Shown here piece after piece: positions 34,105 through 42,036 of a stretch of DNA of 64,000 bases. The notes below the pieces were generated by a model that worked only from the letters and a program-made list of their open reading frames with translations, was not told the origin of the DNA and made no database searches. The position numbers were made by a program, and so were the translations under genes. Source of the DNA: an uncultured Collinsella sp. (GTDB lineage Bacteria; Actinomycetota; Coriobacteriia; Coriobacteriales; Coriobacteriaceae); contig URAD01000003.1 in the NCBI GenBank assembly GCA_900545745.1, positions 1-64,000 on the forward strand. Reading direction: 5' to 3'. The stretch's first letter is position 1, and the number at the start of each line of letters is the position of its first letter.

Positions 34105-35304
34105 TTACTCCGCCTCGCCGCTGGCCGCCATCTTCTCGGCCTCGGCAAGCTGGGCCGGAGTGAGCTTGCGATACTTAATGGCGCCAAAGACGACACAAGC
34201 CGCACAGACGATTATGCCGGCGATGAACTTCTGGTCAATCGTTGCACCAAACGGCGACGTCACGGCCTCAAACACAATGGGAGACAGTGCCATGCCAAAG
34301 TTGATGCCCGCCATGCCAATGGCGAGGTTAAACGCACGTCCCTCGGGAGCAGAGTTGCCGGCGGCAAAATTGCCCTCCAGCGGCACGTAGGTCTCCTTGC
34401 CCAGCGCAACGACAAAGCCCGCAACGCACAGCACCATAAAGGCGGGCGCAACCAGCGTCAGGCCCAGGCCAACGAGCGTCACGCCCCACGCGATCGGCAT
34501 CGACAGGTTCTTGAACTTGGCAAACAGCGGGCCCACTAAAAGGCCAGCCGCAATGCCGGCGACCGTCATGACGGTCGAAGCGAGGCCAGCCTCAACAGTG
34601 CCGCCAAAGCCGCGACCCACGACAAGCAGCGAGACATTGGAGCTAAAGAGCTGGAACGTGAGTACGAACACAAAGCTCATGACCGTGATAATTGCGACCT
34701 CTTTGGGCATGTTGGCAAACACGTTGACCTTACGCCTGGGCTCAAGATGACCCTCGGGCAGGCAGACGGCCTCAATGACGATAAACACGATCATGATGAA
34801 GTACGCCGCATAGCTGTGGAACCACTCGGCAGAACCCAAGATGCCGGAAACCATCGTCCAGATAATGCCACCCAGTGCAACAAAGGTTGAGTAGATGCCC
34901 ATGACAAACGAACGCTGCTTGCCACCGAAATAGTCGGCGATCAGAGCGTCGGTCGAGTTCTGCACGGCGCCAAGGCCAAGACCCATCACGGCAGAGGCCG
35001 CAAGAACCTGGGCAAGCGAATCGTGGAACACCAGCACCGAGGCGCCGGCGAGCATCACGATAACGTGGCCGACAAGCGTCGTCTTCTTCTTGGATACACG
35101 CGAGGCGAGCTGGGAAGACACGAGCATGGCGGACACAGCCATCATGAGCGGAATGATGCCGATGATCATCTGGACGGCAGCGATGTTCTCATTGGGAAAC
35201 GCCGCCGCAACAGAGGCCACGATGGGGACGGGCACCAACATGCCCATAATGCACATGGCGGCAGCATAAATGCCCACCAGGTACTTGATCTTGGTTTTAT
35301 CCAT
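34105..35304 (-). CDS. major facilitator superfamily transporter
   Basis: 399 residues with about 12 hydrophobic segments. The loop between helices 2 and 3 (ASRVSKKKTTLVG) and DYFGGKQRSFVMGIYSTFVALGG in the fourth-fifth helix region are typical of drug/organic-acid MFS carriers. It is the last gene of the acyl cluster, 73 bp after buk, so export of the acid product or import of the precursor is plausible. Substrate unknown. Confidence 0.88.
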   Translation of the reverse strand: MDKTKIKYLVGIYAAAMCIMGMLVPVPIVASVAAAFPNENIAAVQMIIGIIPLMMAVSAMLVSSQLASRVSKKKTTLVGHVIVMLAGASVLVFHDSLAQVLAASAVMGLGLGAVQNSTDALIADYFGGKQRSFVMGIYSTFVALGGIIWTMVSGILGSAEWFHSYAAYFIMIVFIVIEAVCLPEGHLEPRRKVNVFANMPKEVAIITVMSFVFVLTFQLFSSNVSLLVVGRGFGGTVEAGLASTVMTVAGIAAGLLVGPLFAKFKNLSMPIAWGVTLVGLGLTLVAPAFMVLCVAGFVVALGKETYVPLEGNFAAGNSAPEGRAFNLAIGMAGINFGMALSPIVFEAVTSPFGATIDQKFIAGIIVCAACVVFGAIKYRKLTPAQLAEAEKMAASGEAE

Positions 35305-35377
35305 GATCCATCCTTACACTTAGGAAAAGGGTCGGAGCGGCCGGACGTCACCATCGGCCGCCCCAAACACAGCACTA

Positions 35378-36490
35378 TCAGTCGTTAAAACCAGTGAACA
35401 CGGGCTCTCCGCTGTACACGAGCGCTTCCTCGACACCATCGAGCACGCGGCAGGCGCCAGACGCCATCGCCTCGAGCTCAAACTCGCCGGGATAAGCCGA
35501 CACGGGGGCGATCCAAGAGCAGCATTCCTCAATCGAGGCAACGAGCTCCTTGCTGTGGACCATGCCGCCTCCGAGCAAGATACCGTCGACATCGCCCTTC
35601 AGCACACATGCCATCTCGCCAATCCACTTGCAGATTTGGTAGACCATTGCATCCCAGGCGCGAGCTGCGGCCTTATCTCCCGCTGCAGCACGTTCGCACA
35701 CCTCGATGGCATCGGAGGTACCCAAAAGGTCAACGAAGCCGCCAGTCTTCATGCAATGGGCGCGGGCGACATCAAGACCGTGCTCCGCGGTGTACTTTGC
35801 GACCTCGATCGCGGGAACCGATCCGCAGCGCGTCGGCGCCATGGGGCCTTCGCCGCCAACGATGTCGTTGCCGTCGACCATCTTGCCCTTAAGGTGGGCA
35901 GAAATCGAAATGCCACCGCCGATATGACAGACAATAAAGTTGCACTCGTCGTATGCGCGACCGAGCTTTGCCGCATGGCGGATGGCGGTCTCTTTGAGAT
36001 TAAGGGCGTGCAGGTGCACGTTTCGATACACGCCCTTAATGCCCGTCATGCGTGCGAGGTCGCACAGCTCGTCGGTATCGGGAGGATTCACCACAAAGGC
36101 GGGCTTGCCGCATTTCACGGCAAATTCGTGGGCAATCTGGGGCCCCAGCTGCGCCGGGTGCCGAACGCCATTCGCACCGATGCGGGCATGCTCGAGCATA
36201 ACCTCGTTGATGGCATACGTACCACCGGGCAGCGAAAGCAAGCCACCACCGCGACCGACAAATGCATCAAAGTCCTCGAGCTTTAGGCCCGCCTCCCCCA
36301 GCGCTCCAAGAATCAGATCGCAGCGATACGGCATCTGAGCCGAAACCCCGTCGAACTGGGCAAGGTCCTTCGCATCGTGCGTAACGTTCTTACTGAGCTT
36401 GCACTCATCGCCCTCAAAAACGCCCACCTTCGTGGAAGTGGAACCAGGGTTGATTACCAGGACGCGCCAGGGAGTCTTTTTATCGGACAT
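35378..36490 (-). CDS. buk: butyrate kinase family acyl kinase
   Basis: 370 residues. VINPGSTSTKVGVFEG (residues 12-27) is the phosphate-binding start typical of butyrate kinases; GRGGGLLSLPGGTY, CHIGGGISISAH and GILLGGGMVHS complete the ASKHA fold. Transfers phosphate from butyryl- (or branched acyl-) phosphate to ADP, making ATP. It begins 3 bp after the Ptb-like gene, the usual ptb-buk pair. Chain specificity is not evident from sequence. Confidence 0.92.
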   Translation of the reverse strand: MSDKKTPWRVLVINPGSTSTKVGVFEGDECKLSKNVTHDAKDLAQFDGVSAQMPYRCDLILGALGEAGLKLEDFDAFVGRGGGLLSLPGGTYAINEVMLEHARIGANGVRHPAQLGPQIAHEFAVKCGKPAFVVNPPDTDELCDLARMTGIKGVYRNVHLHALNLKETAIRHAAKLGRAYDECNFIVCHIGGGISISAHLKGKMVDGNDIVGGEGPMAPTRCGSVPAIEVAKYTAEHGLDVARAHCMKTGGFVDLLGTSDAIEVCERAAAGDKAAARAWDAMVYQICKWIGEMACVLKGDVDGILLGGGMVHSKELVASIEECCSWIAPVSAYPGEFELEAMASGACRVLDGVEEALVYSGEPVFTGFND

Positions 36491-36493
36491 GCC

Positions 36494-37501
36494 TTAAGCC
36501 TCCTTAAGCGCCTGGGCGCGCACGCAGCTCATCACCACGTTGCCGACGATCTCATCGACGGGCGCAGAGCGCGAGCAATCGCACACGATCTTCTTGAAGC
36601 CCTGAAGCATGGGGCCGTAAGCGTTGGCGCCGGTCAGATTCTGGATGATCTTGACGCCGATATTGCCCACGTTGATATCGGGCCAGATGACCACGTTGGC
36701 CTGCCCCGCAACAGCGGATTCGCGATGAACTTTCTTGGCCGCAACCTTGGGGTTAATCGCCGAATCAAACTGGAACTCGCCGTCGATGGCAAGGTCGGGA
36801 CGGCGATCGTTGGCAATCTCGAGAGCACGACGTACCTTGTCGACGAGTTCGTTATCCATCGAACCGTCAGTCGAATGCGAAAGCAGCGCGCAACGGATAT
36901 CCCATCCGGTCAGCGAGCGTACCGTTTCGCTCGACGAAATCGCGATCGAGGCAAGCTCCTCGCTCGTGGGGTCAACGCACACGGCAGAATCGCCAAAAGC
37001 CAAAAGGACACCTTCGCCGCCATTCCAGTTGGGGATGTCGGCGATACCGCACGAGCTCACGGTGTCCACCCCGTCGGCAAGGCCGACGATGGTCTGACCA
37101 GCCAGGATAATATCGCCCGTGGCGTTATCGATACCGGCGAACATAACGTCGACATCGCCGAGCACCTGCAAAATCAGGGCGCGCTCAAGCGGACGCGTCA
37201 TACGGCGCGCAGCGCCCTTGGGCTTAAACTTGCAATCCGGATGAGAAAGGTAGCGCTCGCAGCAAGCGGCGTTCGCCTCCTCGTCGGTCACATCGACAAT
37301 CTCGATGCCCTCAAGGGAGATGCCACGCTCATCGGCAAGCTCCTTGAGCTTACCGCCGTCGCCGACCAGCACACATTCGGCAAGATGCTCGGCGGCGATC
37401 TTTGCGACCGCCTGCATCATGGTCTCGTTTTCGCCCTCGGGAAAAGCAACGCGCATAGGCTTGGCGGCAGCCTGCTCGCGCAGGGTCTGCATCAGGTCCA
37501 T
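36494..37501 (-). CDS. phosphate acyltransferase (Ptb/Pta family)
   Basis: 335 residues. The C-terminal TGANAYGPMLQGFKK with nearby SCGIADIPNWNG and NVVIWPDINVGNIG is the phosphotransacetylase/phosphotransbutyrylase signature. Converts acyl-CoA plus phosphate to acyl phosphate. Pairing with Buk suggests butyryl- or another short-chain acyl-CoA, perhaps acyl-ACP here given the ACP 5 bp upstream. The name ptb is likely but not proven. Confidence 0.88.
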   Translation of the reverse strand: MDLMQTLREQAAAKPMRVAFPEGENETMMQAVAKIAAEHLAECVLVGDGGKLKELADERGISLEGIEIVDVTDEEANAACCERYLSHPDCKFKPKGAARRMTRPLERALILQVLGDVDVMFAGIDNATGDIILAGQTIVGLADGVDTVSSCGIADIPNWNGGEGVLLAFGDSAVCVDPTSEELASIAISSSETVRSLTGWDIRCALLSHSTDGSMDNELVDKVRRALEIANDRRPDLAIDGEFQFDSAINPKVAAKKVHRESAVAGQANVVIWPDINVGNIGVKIIQNLTGANAYGPMLQGFKKIVCDCSRSAPVDEIVGNVVMSCVRAQALKEA

Positions 37502-37506
37502 GGCAG

Positions 37507-37740
37507 TTACTCCATCTCTTCGGCAGTGCGCTCGATAAGCTCGCCGATGGTCTTCATGACCATGACCTCGCGAACGGGGACCTCGGCATCGAGCTCGTTC
37601 TCGATCATGGAGGTCAGAGCGATCATCTTCATCGAGCCCTTGCCCAGGGTCTCAAACGTCGTCTCGGGGGTCACATCGCCGTCATAGTTGTAGGCGGACT
37701 TGGCAAAATCGCAGATCTGTTGAGTGAGTTCTTCGTTCAT
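37507..37740 (-). CDS. acyl carrier protein (stand-alone, cluster-specific)
   Basis: 77 residues, acidic, four-helix ACP fold. The phosphopantetheine serine sits in TLGKGSMKMIALTSMIENEL, where GSM replaces the usual DSL, so it belongs to a divergent ACP group, not the fatty acid synthase AcpP. It lies between the DUF35 gene and ptb, unusual for a ptb-buk operon. A phosphopantetheinyl transferase gene is part of the same cluster and may modify it. Confidence 0.85.
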   Translation of the reverse strand: MNEELTQQICDFAKSAYNYDGDVTPETTFETLGKGSMKMIALTSMIENELDAEVPVREVMVMKTIGELIERTAEEME

Positions 37741-37759
37741 GATGGTGCCTTTCAATCGA

Positions 37760-37806
37760 AAAAGAGGGGCGACCACGGCGGGCTGGAGACATGGGTCCCG
37801 CCGTGG
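37760..37806 (-). terminator. intra-operon hairpin between DUF35 and ACP genes
   Basis: CCACGGCGGG / CCCGCCGTGG with a 14-nt loop; on the minus strand CGCCCCTCTTTTTCG follows. It may act as a partial terminator, or as an mRNA end that favours thiolase/DUF35 expression. Confidence 0.6.
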
Positions 37807-37843
37807 CCTAAGAGAGGAATCGAATTGTTGCAGGGGTGAAAAC

Positions 37844-38266
37844 CTAATCGTCAAGCTCGAACGTAAGCTCTTTATAGCCTGGACGGTCGATAACCTTGGC
37901 ATGGACGCCAACGGTCTCGCCCGCCATGAGCTTGGCGCGAATCTCGGGGGCCTTCTTCTTGGTAATGCCGTAGATAACGTAGGTGTACTGAGAACCCTCG
38001 TCGATATCGACGGCGCCGTAGGCGTACTTGCCATACTCCTTGAGATAGGGCTTGTCGTTCTGCGGACCAGGCAGGGTAAAATCGATCAGATGCCCGTGAC
38101 CGGAAACCTGGACCCAATCGGTCTTGTGATAGCCGCAGGCATTGCAGGCAAGGTGGGGCGGAAACTCGACGGCTCCGCACTCGGGGCACTGGCGCGCCCA
38201 ATAGATGCCCTCTTCAAGACCCGTGTAGAACTTCTTGACCACGGGCTCCATATCTTTGAGTTGCAT
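37844..38266 (-). CDS. DUF35 zinc-ribbon/OB-fold protein, thiolase partner
   Basis: 140 residues. An N-terminal helix is followed by a rubredoxin-like zinc ribbon CPECG...CNACG (about residues 27-45) and an OB fold with TLPGPQNDKPYLKEYGKYAYGAVDID. DUF35 proteins form complexes with thiolases or HMG-CoA synthases and help move acyl-CoA between sites. It sits 38 bp after the thiolase gene, which supports the same complex here. Confidence 0.93.
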   Translation of the reverse strand: MQLKDMEPVVKKFYTGLEEGIYWARQCPECGAVEFPPHLACNACGYHKTDWVQVSGHGHLIDFTLPGPQNDKPYLKEYGKYAYGAVDIDEGSQYTYVIYGITKKKAPEIRAKLMAGETVGVHAKVIDRPGYKELTFELDD

Positions 38267-38304
38267 GAGAATACTCCTTATGGGAAATCGAAAACCGCGG
38301 TCGC

Positions 38305-39570
38305 TTAGGCGACGGTACGAAGGATCTGGCAGCGCACGTTCTGAGAACCGCCAAAACCGCGCAGGAAAGCCGTTTCGGGAACCTTCTTCATCTGGGTGGC
38401 ACCGGCGACGCCACGCATCTGCTTAACGGCCTCGACGATATCGGCGATGCCGGATGCGCCATGGGCGTGACCGAAGTTGCAACGGCCACCGTGCGGGTTG
38501 ATGGGCTTATCGCCGTCAAAAGCGGTGCGACCATCGATCGCGTACTTCCAGGCCTCGCCGCGCGGAATATAGCCGCACTCCTCGGCCGAGACGATCTCGG
38601 AAGCCAGGAAGAAGTCGTTGCACATGAACAGGTCAATCTCATCGGGGCTCACGCCGGTAAGGTCATAGACCTGCTTGGCGGCAAGCTCGGTAGCCCAGTG
38701 CTCGTTGTGGAACAGACCGGCCTCGACAGCAGAGGCGCCCGTACCCAGAACCTCAATAGGCGCATACGGCACGCCCATGGCCTTTGCCTTCTCCGTGGGC
38801 ATTACGACAACAGCGGCGGCGCCGTCGCACTTCTTCTCAAAGCCGGTAACGCGCAGGTACTGCGTAACGCGCGGGTTGTACATGCTCTTGAGATACTCGT
38901 CGGCGGTATCGAACCCAGCTGCCTTCGCGTCCTCCTCGACCGTGGTCTCGTACCAGGCAAGGGGATTCAGGACGGCACCGCGGCGAAGGCTCTTGGTAAG
39001 GCCGTTCAGGGCATCATCGATCTGATCGGCGGTAAGGTCGTACTGCATCGAATACTCGTTGATCCAGTTGTCGAACGACACGCCAAAGGCGCCGTCGAGC
39101 GGACGACCATAAGCGCGGTCATAAATCTTATCGAGCGAGGGGATCATGACGTCGAGCGTAAAGTCCTGACGAATATGGGAGGGCATGTGCTCAACGGGAA
39201 GAGTCGAAGCCAAATCGCAGGCACCCGTAAGGACAACATCGTAGGCACCGGAGGCGACTGCCATCACGGCCTGCTCAAGGGCGACGTAGCCCGTGCAGCA
39301 AGCCTCGGAATGATGGACAGAGCCCTTGGCACGAACGCCAAACCAATCGGCAACCTGCATGTTGGGGGTAATGCAATCGCCAACGAGATACGGATTGGCG
39401 CTGCCGTGATAGAAAAAGTCGATATCGCGGGGCTCAAGACCGGCATCGGCAATTGCCTCGAGAGCCGCATAGCCAAACGCCTCGCCCTCGCCAATACCCT
39501 GGGTCTCGGGATGCTCCTCAAAATCCTTGAACGGGGTGCAGCCTACGCCTACAATCGAGACGCTGCGCAT
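38305..39570 (-). CDS. thiolase-family acyltransferase (SCP-x type)
   Basis: 421 residues. The nucleophile cysteine lies in HHSEACCTGYVALEQA; the histidine motif GRCNFGHAHGASGIAD replaces the common GHPxGxTG, and the C-terminal second cysteine motif CGGG is not seen, as in the SCP-2/archaeal thiolases that work with DUF35. It could condense or cleave beta-ketoacyl thioesters. The start is the ATG at 39570, after CGGAAAGAAC; a GTG seven codons earlier is less likely. It is the first gene of the acyl operon. Confidence 0.92.
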   Translation of the reverse strand: MRSVSIVGVGCTPFKDFEEHPETQGIGEGEAFGYAALEAIADAGLEPRDIDFFYHGSANPYLVGDCITPNMQVADWFGVRAKGSVHHSEACCTGYVALEQAVMAVASGAYDVVLTGACDLASTLPVEHMPSHIRQDFTLDVMIPSLDKIYDRAYGRPLDGAFGVSFDNWINEYSMQYDLTADQIDDALNGLTKSLRRGAVLNPLAWYETTVEEDAKAAGFDTADEYLKSMYNPRVTQYLRVTGFEKKCDGAAAVVVMPTEKAKAMGVPYAPIEVLGTGASAVEAGLFHNEHWATELAAKQVYDLTGVSPDEIDLFMCNDFFLASEIVSAEECGYIPRGEAWKYAIDGRTAFDGDKPINPHGGRCNFGHAHGASGIADIVEAVKQMRGVAGATQMKKVPETAFLRGFGGSQNVRCQILRTVA

Positions 39571-39597
39571 GTTCTTTCCGAGCGTAACCACTGAATA

Positions 39598-39616
39598 TCA
39601 CATCCTAATCATGTGA
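39598..39616. promoter_or_regulatory. candidate operator near the thiolase start
   Basis: TCACAT-N7-ATGTGA dyad 28-46 bp upstream of the thiolase start codon. May bind the TetR-family protein encoded upstream. Confidence 0.4.
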
Positions 39617-39643
39617 AGGTGTACGGAATGATGGCGCAGTCCA

Positions 39644-39681
39644 GCCGCGAGCGAAGGTGAGAGAGCGCTCGCGGCTTTTCT
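39644..39681. terminator. hairpin in the thiolase leader
   Basis: GCCGCGAGCG / CGCTCGCGGC followed on the plus strand by TTTTCT. It reads as a terminator against plus-strand transcription or as leader structure of the acyl operon. Confidence 0.45.
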
Positions 39682-39696
39682 GTGCCGTCACACGTT

Positions 39697-39714
39697 GAAC
39701 TACTGCAGTGGTTC
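39697..39714. promoter_or_regulatory. candidate TetR operator
   Basis: GAACTACTGCAGTGGTTC is an 18-bp near-perfect palindrome about 130 bp before the thiolase start and just after the tetR terminator, a plausible TetR-family site. The 39571-39912 gap contains only this, the hairpins and the promoter region. Confidence 0.45.
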
Positions 39715-39761
39715 TTTTGAACGTAGCTTTAGTTTACGAGGGGTTAAACGAAACGCGTGAG

Positions 39762-39806
39762 ACAAAAAGCCCCGATGTGTCCCATCATATGGGACACATC
39801 GGGGCT
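39762..39806 (-). terminator. terminator of tetR
   Basis: Perfect 18-bp stem (AGCCCCGATGTGTCCCAT and complement) with a 3-nt loop, followed on the minus strand by TTTTTG. Confidence 0.92.
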
Positions 39807-39912
39807 AGGCGGTCCAAATAGCAGATAAATGGCCATACTTAAATCGATTCATAGGGCTGGATTACTCTGAATCCGCAACCTATGCAACCGTTCATCCCTA
39901 AAAATCAGCCGT

Positions 39913-40530
39913 TCACCCGAGCGGCTTTTCAAAATCGGGGATACGTGGGTGCCAACGGCGCGAGGCGTCGTCGACAAACAACGGCGCATAGAACATGCGA
40001 TTGAGCGCGGCGGCAACGGTGCGCGCCTCCAAATCGGGACGGACCTCGAGCCAGTACTGGATAAGGTTATGGTGACCCGCGAGAGCGAAAGCCAGATACA
40101 GGTCAAGATCGGTCTCGTCAGAAAACGTTGAGCGCAGACGGTCGCGAAAATACTCATGCATAAAAACCGTAGCCTTATGCGTGAACACGGGGTCCCCGTT
40201 TTCACTGTTGAGCGCGAGCACCTTCGAACGATTGCGCTGCAGGATCTCCATACGCTTAATCATCGTCGGCGTCGGATCGAGCTGAGCGTCACCAAAGCGC
40301 GCCTCAAGGGCAACGTCGTTAATCTCTTGCATGTTGTGGAGCAGATCGTCCTCAAATCGCTTAACAACGTCGTCAACAGAACGATAGCAGCGGTAAAACG
40401 TCGATTTCGAGGTGTGCGCGAGCCTCAGCACATCGGTCACCTTGATCGCCTGCACCGGCGTCGTCCCCATAAGTTCAAAGACGGCATCCTCGATCCGTGA
40501 AGCGATATCGTTTTGAGCGTTCAGCGGCAT
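39913..40530 (-). CDS. TetR-family transcriptional regulator
   Basis: 205 residues. N-terminal HTH: ASRIEDAVFELMGTTPVQAI and VTDVLRLAHTSKSTFYRCYR. The rest is an effector-binding helical domain (DHA-like; TLAFALAGHH region). It lies between the PPTase gene and the thiolase operon, all on one strand, and so probably controls the cluster. Start ATG after GGGGAGGCCGCT. Confidence 0.9.
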   Translation of the reverse strand: MPLNAQNDIASRIEDAVFELMGTTPVQAIKVTDVLRLAHTSKSTFYRCYRSVDDVVKRFEDDLLHNMQEINDVALEARFGDAQLDPTPTMIKRMEILQRNRSKVLALNSENGDPVFTHKATVFMHEYFRDRLRSTFSDETDLDLYLAFALAGHHNLIQYWLEVRPDLEARTVAAALNRMFYAPLFVDDASRRWHPRIPDFEKPLG

Positions 40531-40558
40531 AGCGGCCTCCCCTATTAGCGATTGGCTC

Positions 40559-41197
40559 CTATGCTACCCGAAAGGTATGCTCCCTGAGGACGATACGAGG
40601 CATAGAGCGCGCCGCACAAGAGATGACGCAGCGACCGTATGTCACCGACGAAGTATTCCATCCACCGGGCATGCCATCTTTGCGAGGGTCAATCGAAAAC
40701 CCGACGCCTTCAGCCTTGAGGATGGCCTCGATACGCGTCCACGTCTGACTCAGGCGAAGATTGCGTTCTTGCAAATTGGGGGCAGCGTTAATCCACACGC
40801 GCTCGTCGTCGTTTGCCATACGCCCAACCGCAACGGGGGCAATCTCATCGATCGCCTCGATATCCACGCCAATAGGTCCTCCGACCGACCGAGCAACATC
40901 GGAAACAGCGAGGACGGCCACGCTTCCGCCATGTGAAATGGAAATAGAGGGGGCCTCCCCATCCGCAAGCTCGATCTTGCCGAAAGCAGAACACGCAAGC
41001 TGGGTGTCGTCGAAGACACCCAGGGCGTCGCGAAGAAGCAGACCCACGCCTGCAGCTTCTCTCCGAGACGCAATTGGGAAATCCCCATTGGAGGCACGTA
41101 AGGCATAGCGTCCCGCGATTGATGCCATATCAACGGTCTCGCCGGGATCGATCGCTGAAACGTCAACGAGATGCACGGTTATGTTCAAAATGGTCAA
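40559..41197 (-). CDS. 4'-phosphopantetheinyl transferase (Sfp-like)
   Basis: 212 residues. SISHGGSVAVLAVSDVA and IGVDIEAIDEI carry the metal-binding Asp and Glu; WTRIEAILKAEGVGF matches the WxxxEAxxK motif of the Sfp/AcpT group. Transfers phosphopantetheine from CoA to a carrier protein serine. Near the ACP gene it most likely activates that ACP. There is no clear ribosome binding site at the ATG, so the start may be off by a few codons. Confidence 0.87.
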   Translation of the reverse strand: MTILNITVHLVDVSAIDPGETVDMASIAGRYALRASNGDFPIASRREAAGVGLLLRDALGVFDDTQLACSAFGKIELADGEAPSISISHGGSVAVLAVSDVARSVGGPIGVDIEAIDEIAPVAVGRMANDDERVWINAAPNLQERNLRLSQTWTRIEAILKAEGVGFSIDPRKDGMPGGWNTSSVTYGRCVISCAARSMPRIVLREHTFRVA

Positions 41198-41309
41198 CCC
41201 CCACTCGATTGAGATGACAAGGCTAAACAGACACTCAGAACCACTCTTTCATGAATTGAGATACCTTTTGCCGGCGATTTGGCGACTCATTTGGTGACCA
41301 AAACAAAAA

Positions 41310-41336
41310 CAGCTCAGAGACTAAGCCTCTGAGCTG
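41310..41336 (-). terminator. terminator of the tRNA array
   Basis: CAGCTCAGAG / CTCTGAGCTG with a 7-nt loop, then TTTTTGTTTTGG on the minus strand. Confidence 0.92.
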
Positions 41337-41344
41337 CGAACATT

Positions 41345-41419
41345 TGGTGGGCGTTAGAAGATTTGAACTTCTGACCTCTTCCGTGTCAGGGAAGCGCTCT
41401 CCCCCTGAGCTAAACGCCC
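41345..41419 (-). tRNA. tRNA-Val (GAC)
   Basis: 75 nt with encoded CCA. Acceptor GGGCGTT / AACGCCC, D arm AGCTCAG, T arm with GTTCAAATC, anticodon loop CTGACAC. Last gene of the array. Confidence 0.95.
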
Positions 41420-41422
41420 AAA

Positions 41423-41498
41423 TGGAGCGGACAACGGGGCTCGAACCCGCGACCCCAACCTTGGCAAGGTTGTGCTCTACCAACTGAGCCATGTCCGC
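41423..41498 (-). tRNA. tRNA-Gly (GCC)
   Basis: 76 nt, acceptor GCGGACA / TGTCCGC, anticodon loop TTGCCAA, encoded CCA. Identical in sequence to the two other Gly copies. Confidence 0.95.
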
Positions 41499-41510
41499 CT
41501 GCAAGGATTT

Positions 41511-41570
41511 AATATACGGGATGATCCACCCTAATGCAAGAACTATTTTCGAATAATTTGAAAAAAGTTC
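41511..41570 (-). promoter_or_regulatory. internal tRNA promoter
   Basis: Minus strand TTGCAT (41534-41539), 17-bp spacer, TATATT (41511-41516). Upstream a degenerate form of the ACTTTTTTGAAAAAAGT palindrome is seen (about 41542-41569). Confidence 0.75.
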
Positions 41571-41593
41571 GAGCCCAGGCGATGGGTACGAAC

Positions 41594-41622
41594 AAGCCCG
41601 GCTACCGTAGTAGCCGGGCTGT
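41594..41622 (-). terminator. hairpin between tRNA-Gly genes
   Basis: AGCCCGGCTAC / GTAGCCGGGCT with a 4-nt loop; on the minus strand TGTTCG follows. Probably a partial terminator or processing signal between two tRNA transcripts. Confidence 0.65.
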
Positions 41623-41628
41623 TGCGCT

Positions 41629-41704
41629 TGGAGCGGACAACGGGGCTCGAACCCGCGACCCCAACCTTGGCAAGGTTGTGCTCTACCAACTGAGCCATGT
41701 CCGC
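41629..41704 (-). tRNA. tRNA-Gly (GCC), second copy
   Basis: Same 76-nt sequence as the copy at 41423-41498. Confidence 0.95.
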
Positions 41705-41746
41705 ATATGTAAAACAAAACGGGCACCGGAGCGCCCGGATGTTGCC

Positions 41747-41820
41747 TGGAGGCGAAGCCCGGATTCGAACCGGGGGTAAAGGCTTTGCAGGCCTCTGCCT
41801 TACCACTTGGCCACTTCGCC
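41747..41820 (-). tRNA. tRNA-Cys (GCA)
   Basis: 74 nt with CCA. Acceptor GGCGAAG / CTTCGCC, anticodon loop CTGCAAA, T arm GGTTCGAATCC. Confidence 0.95.
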
Positions 41821-41855
41821 GAAAAAGGACCGCTTGAGACGGTCCGGAAATGCAA

Positions 41856-41931
41856 TGGAGCGGACAACGGGGCTCGAACCCGCGACCCCAACCTTGGCAA
41901 GGTTGTGCTCTACCAACTGAGCCATGTCCGC
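41856..41931 (-). tRNA. tRNA-Gly (GCC), first gene of the array
   Basis: Same 76-nt sequence as the two other Gly copies; first in transcription order. Confidence 0.95.
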
Positions 41932-41943
41932 TTGCGGGTTATT

Positions 41944-41991
41944 AATTTACGCGAGTTGTCCTAAAGACGCAAGTACTTTTTTCAAAAAAGT
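41944..41991 (-). promoter_or_regulatory. promoter of the tRNA array with palindromic upstream element
   Basis: Minus strand TTGCGT (41967-41972), 17-bp spacer, TAAATT (41944-41949). Two bases upstream of the -35 lies the perfect palindrome ACTTTTTTGAAAAAAGT (41975-41991). Confidence 0.8.
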
Positions 41992-42036
41992 TGCTCAAAG
42001 CAAGTTCATGCAGGTAAATAACGCCAAGTCAAGGCG

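Noticed and set aside
41235..41900. Minus-strand open frame of 221 codons across the tRNA genes
   Set aside because: It consists of tRNA sequences read as codons; the repeated peptide blocks come from the identical tRNA-Gly genes.
41345..41931. CRISPR-like array suggested by three repeated segments of 76 bp
   Set aside because: The repeats are three identical tRNA-Gly genes with cloverleaf structure and encoded CCA.
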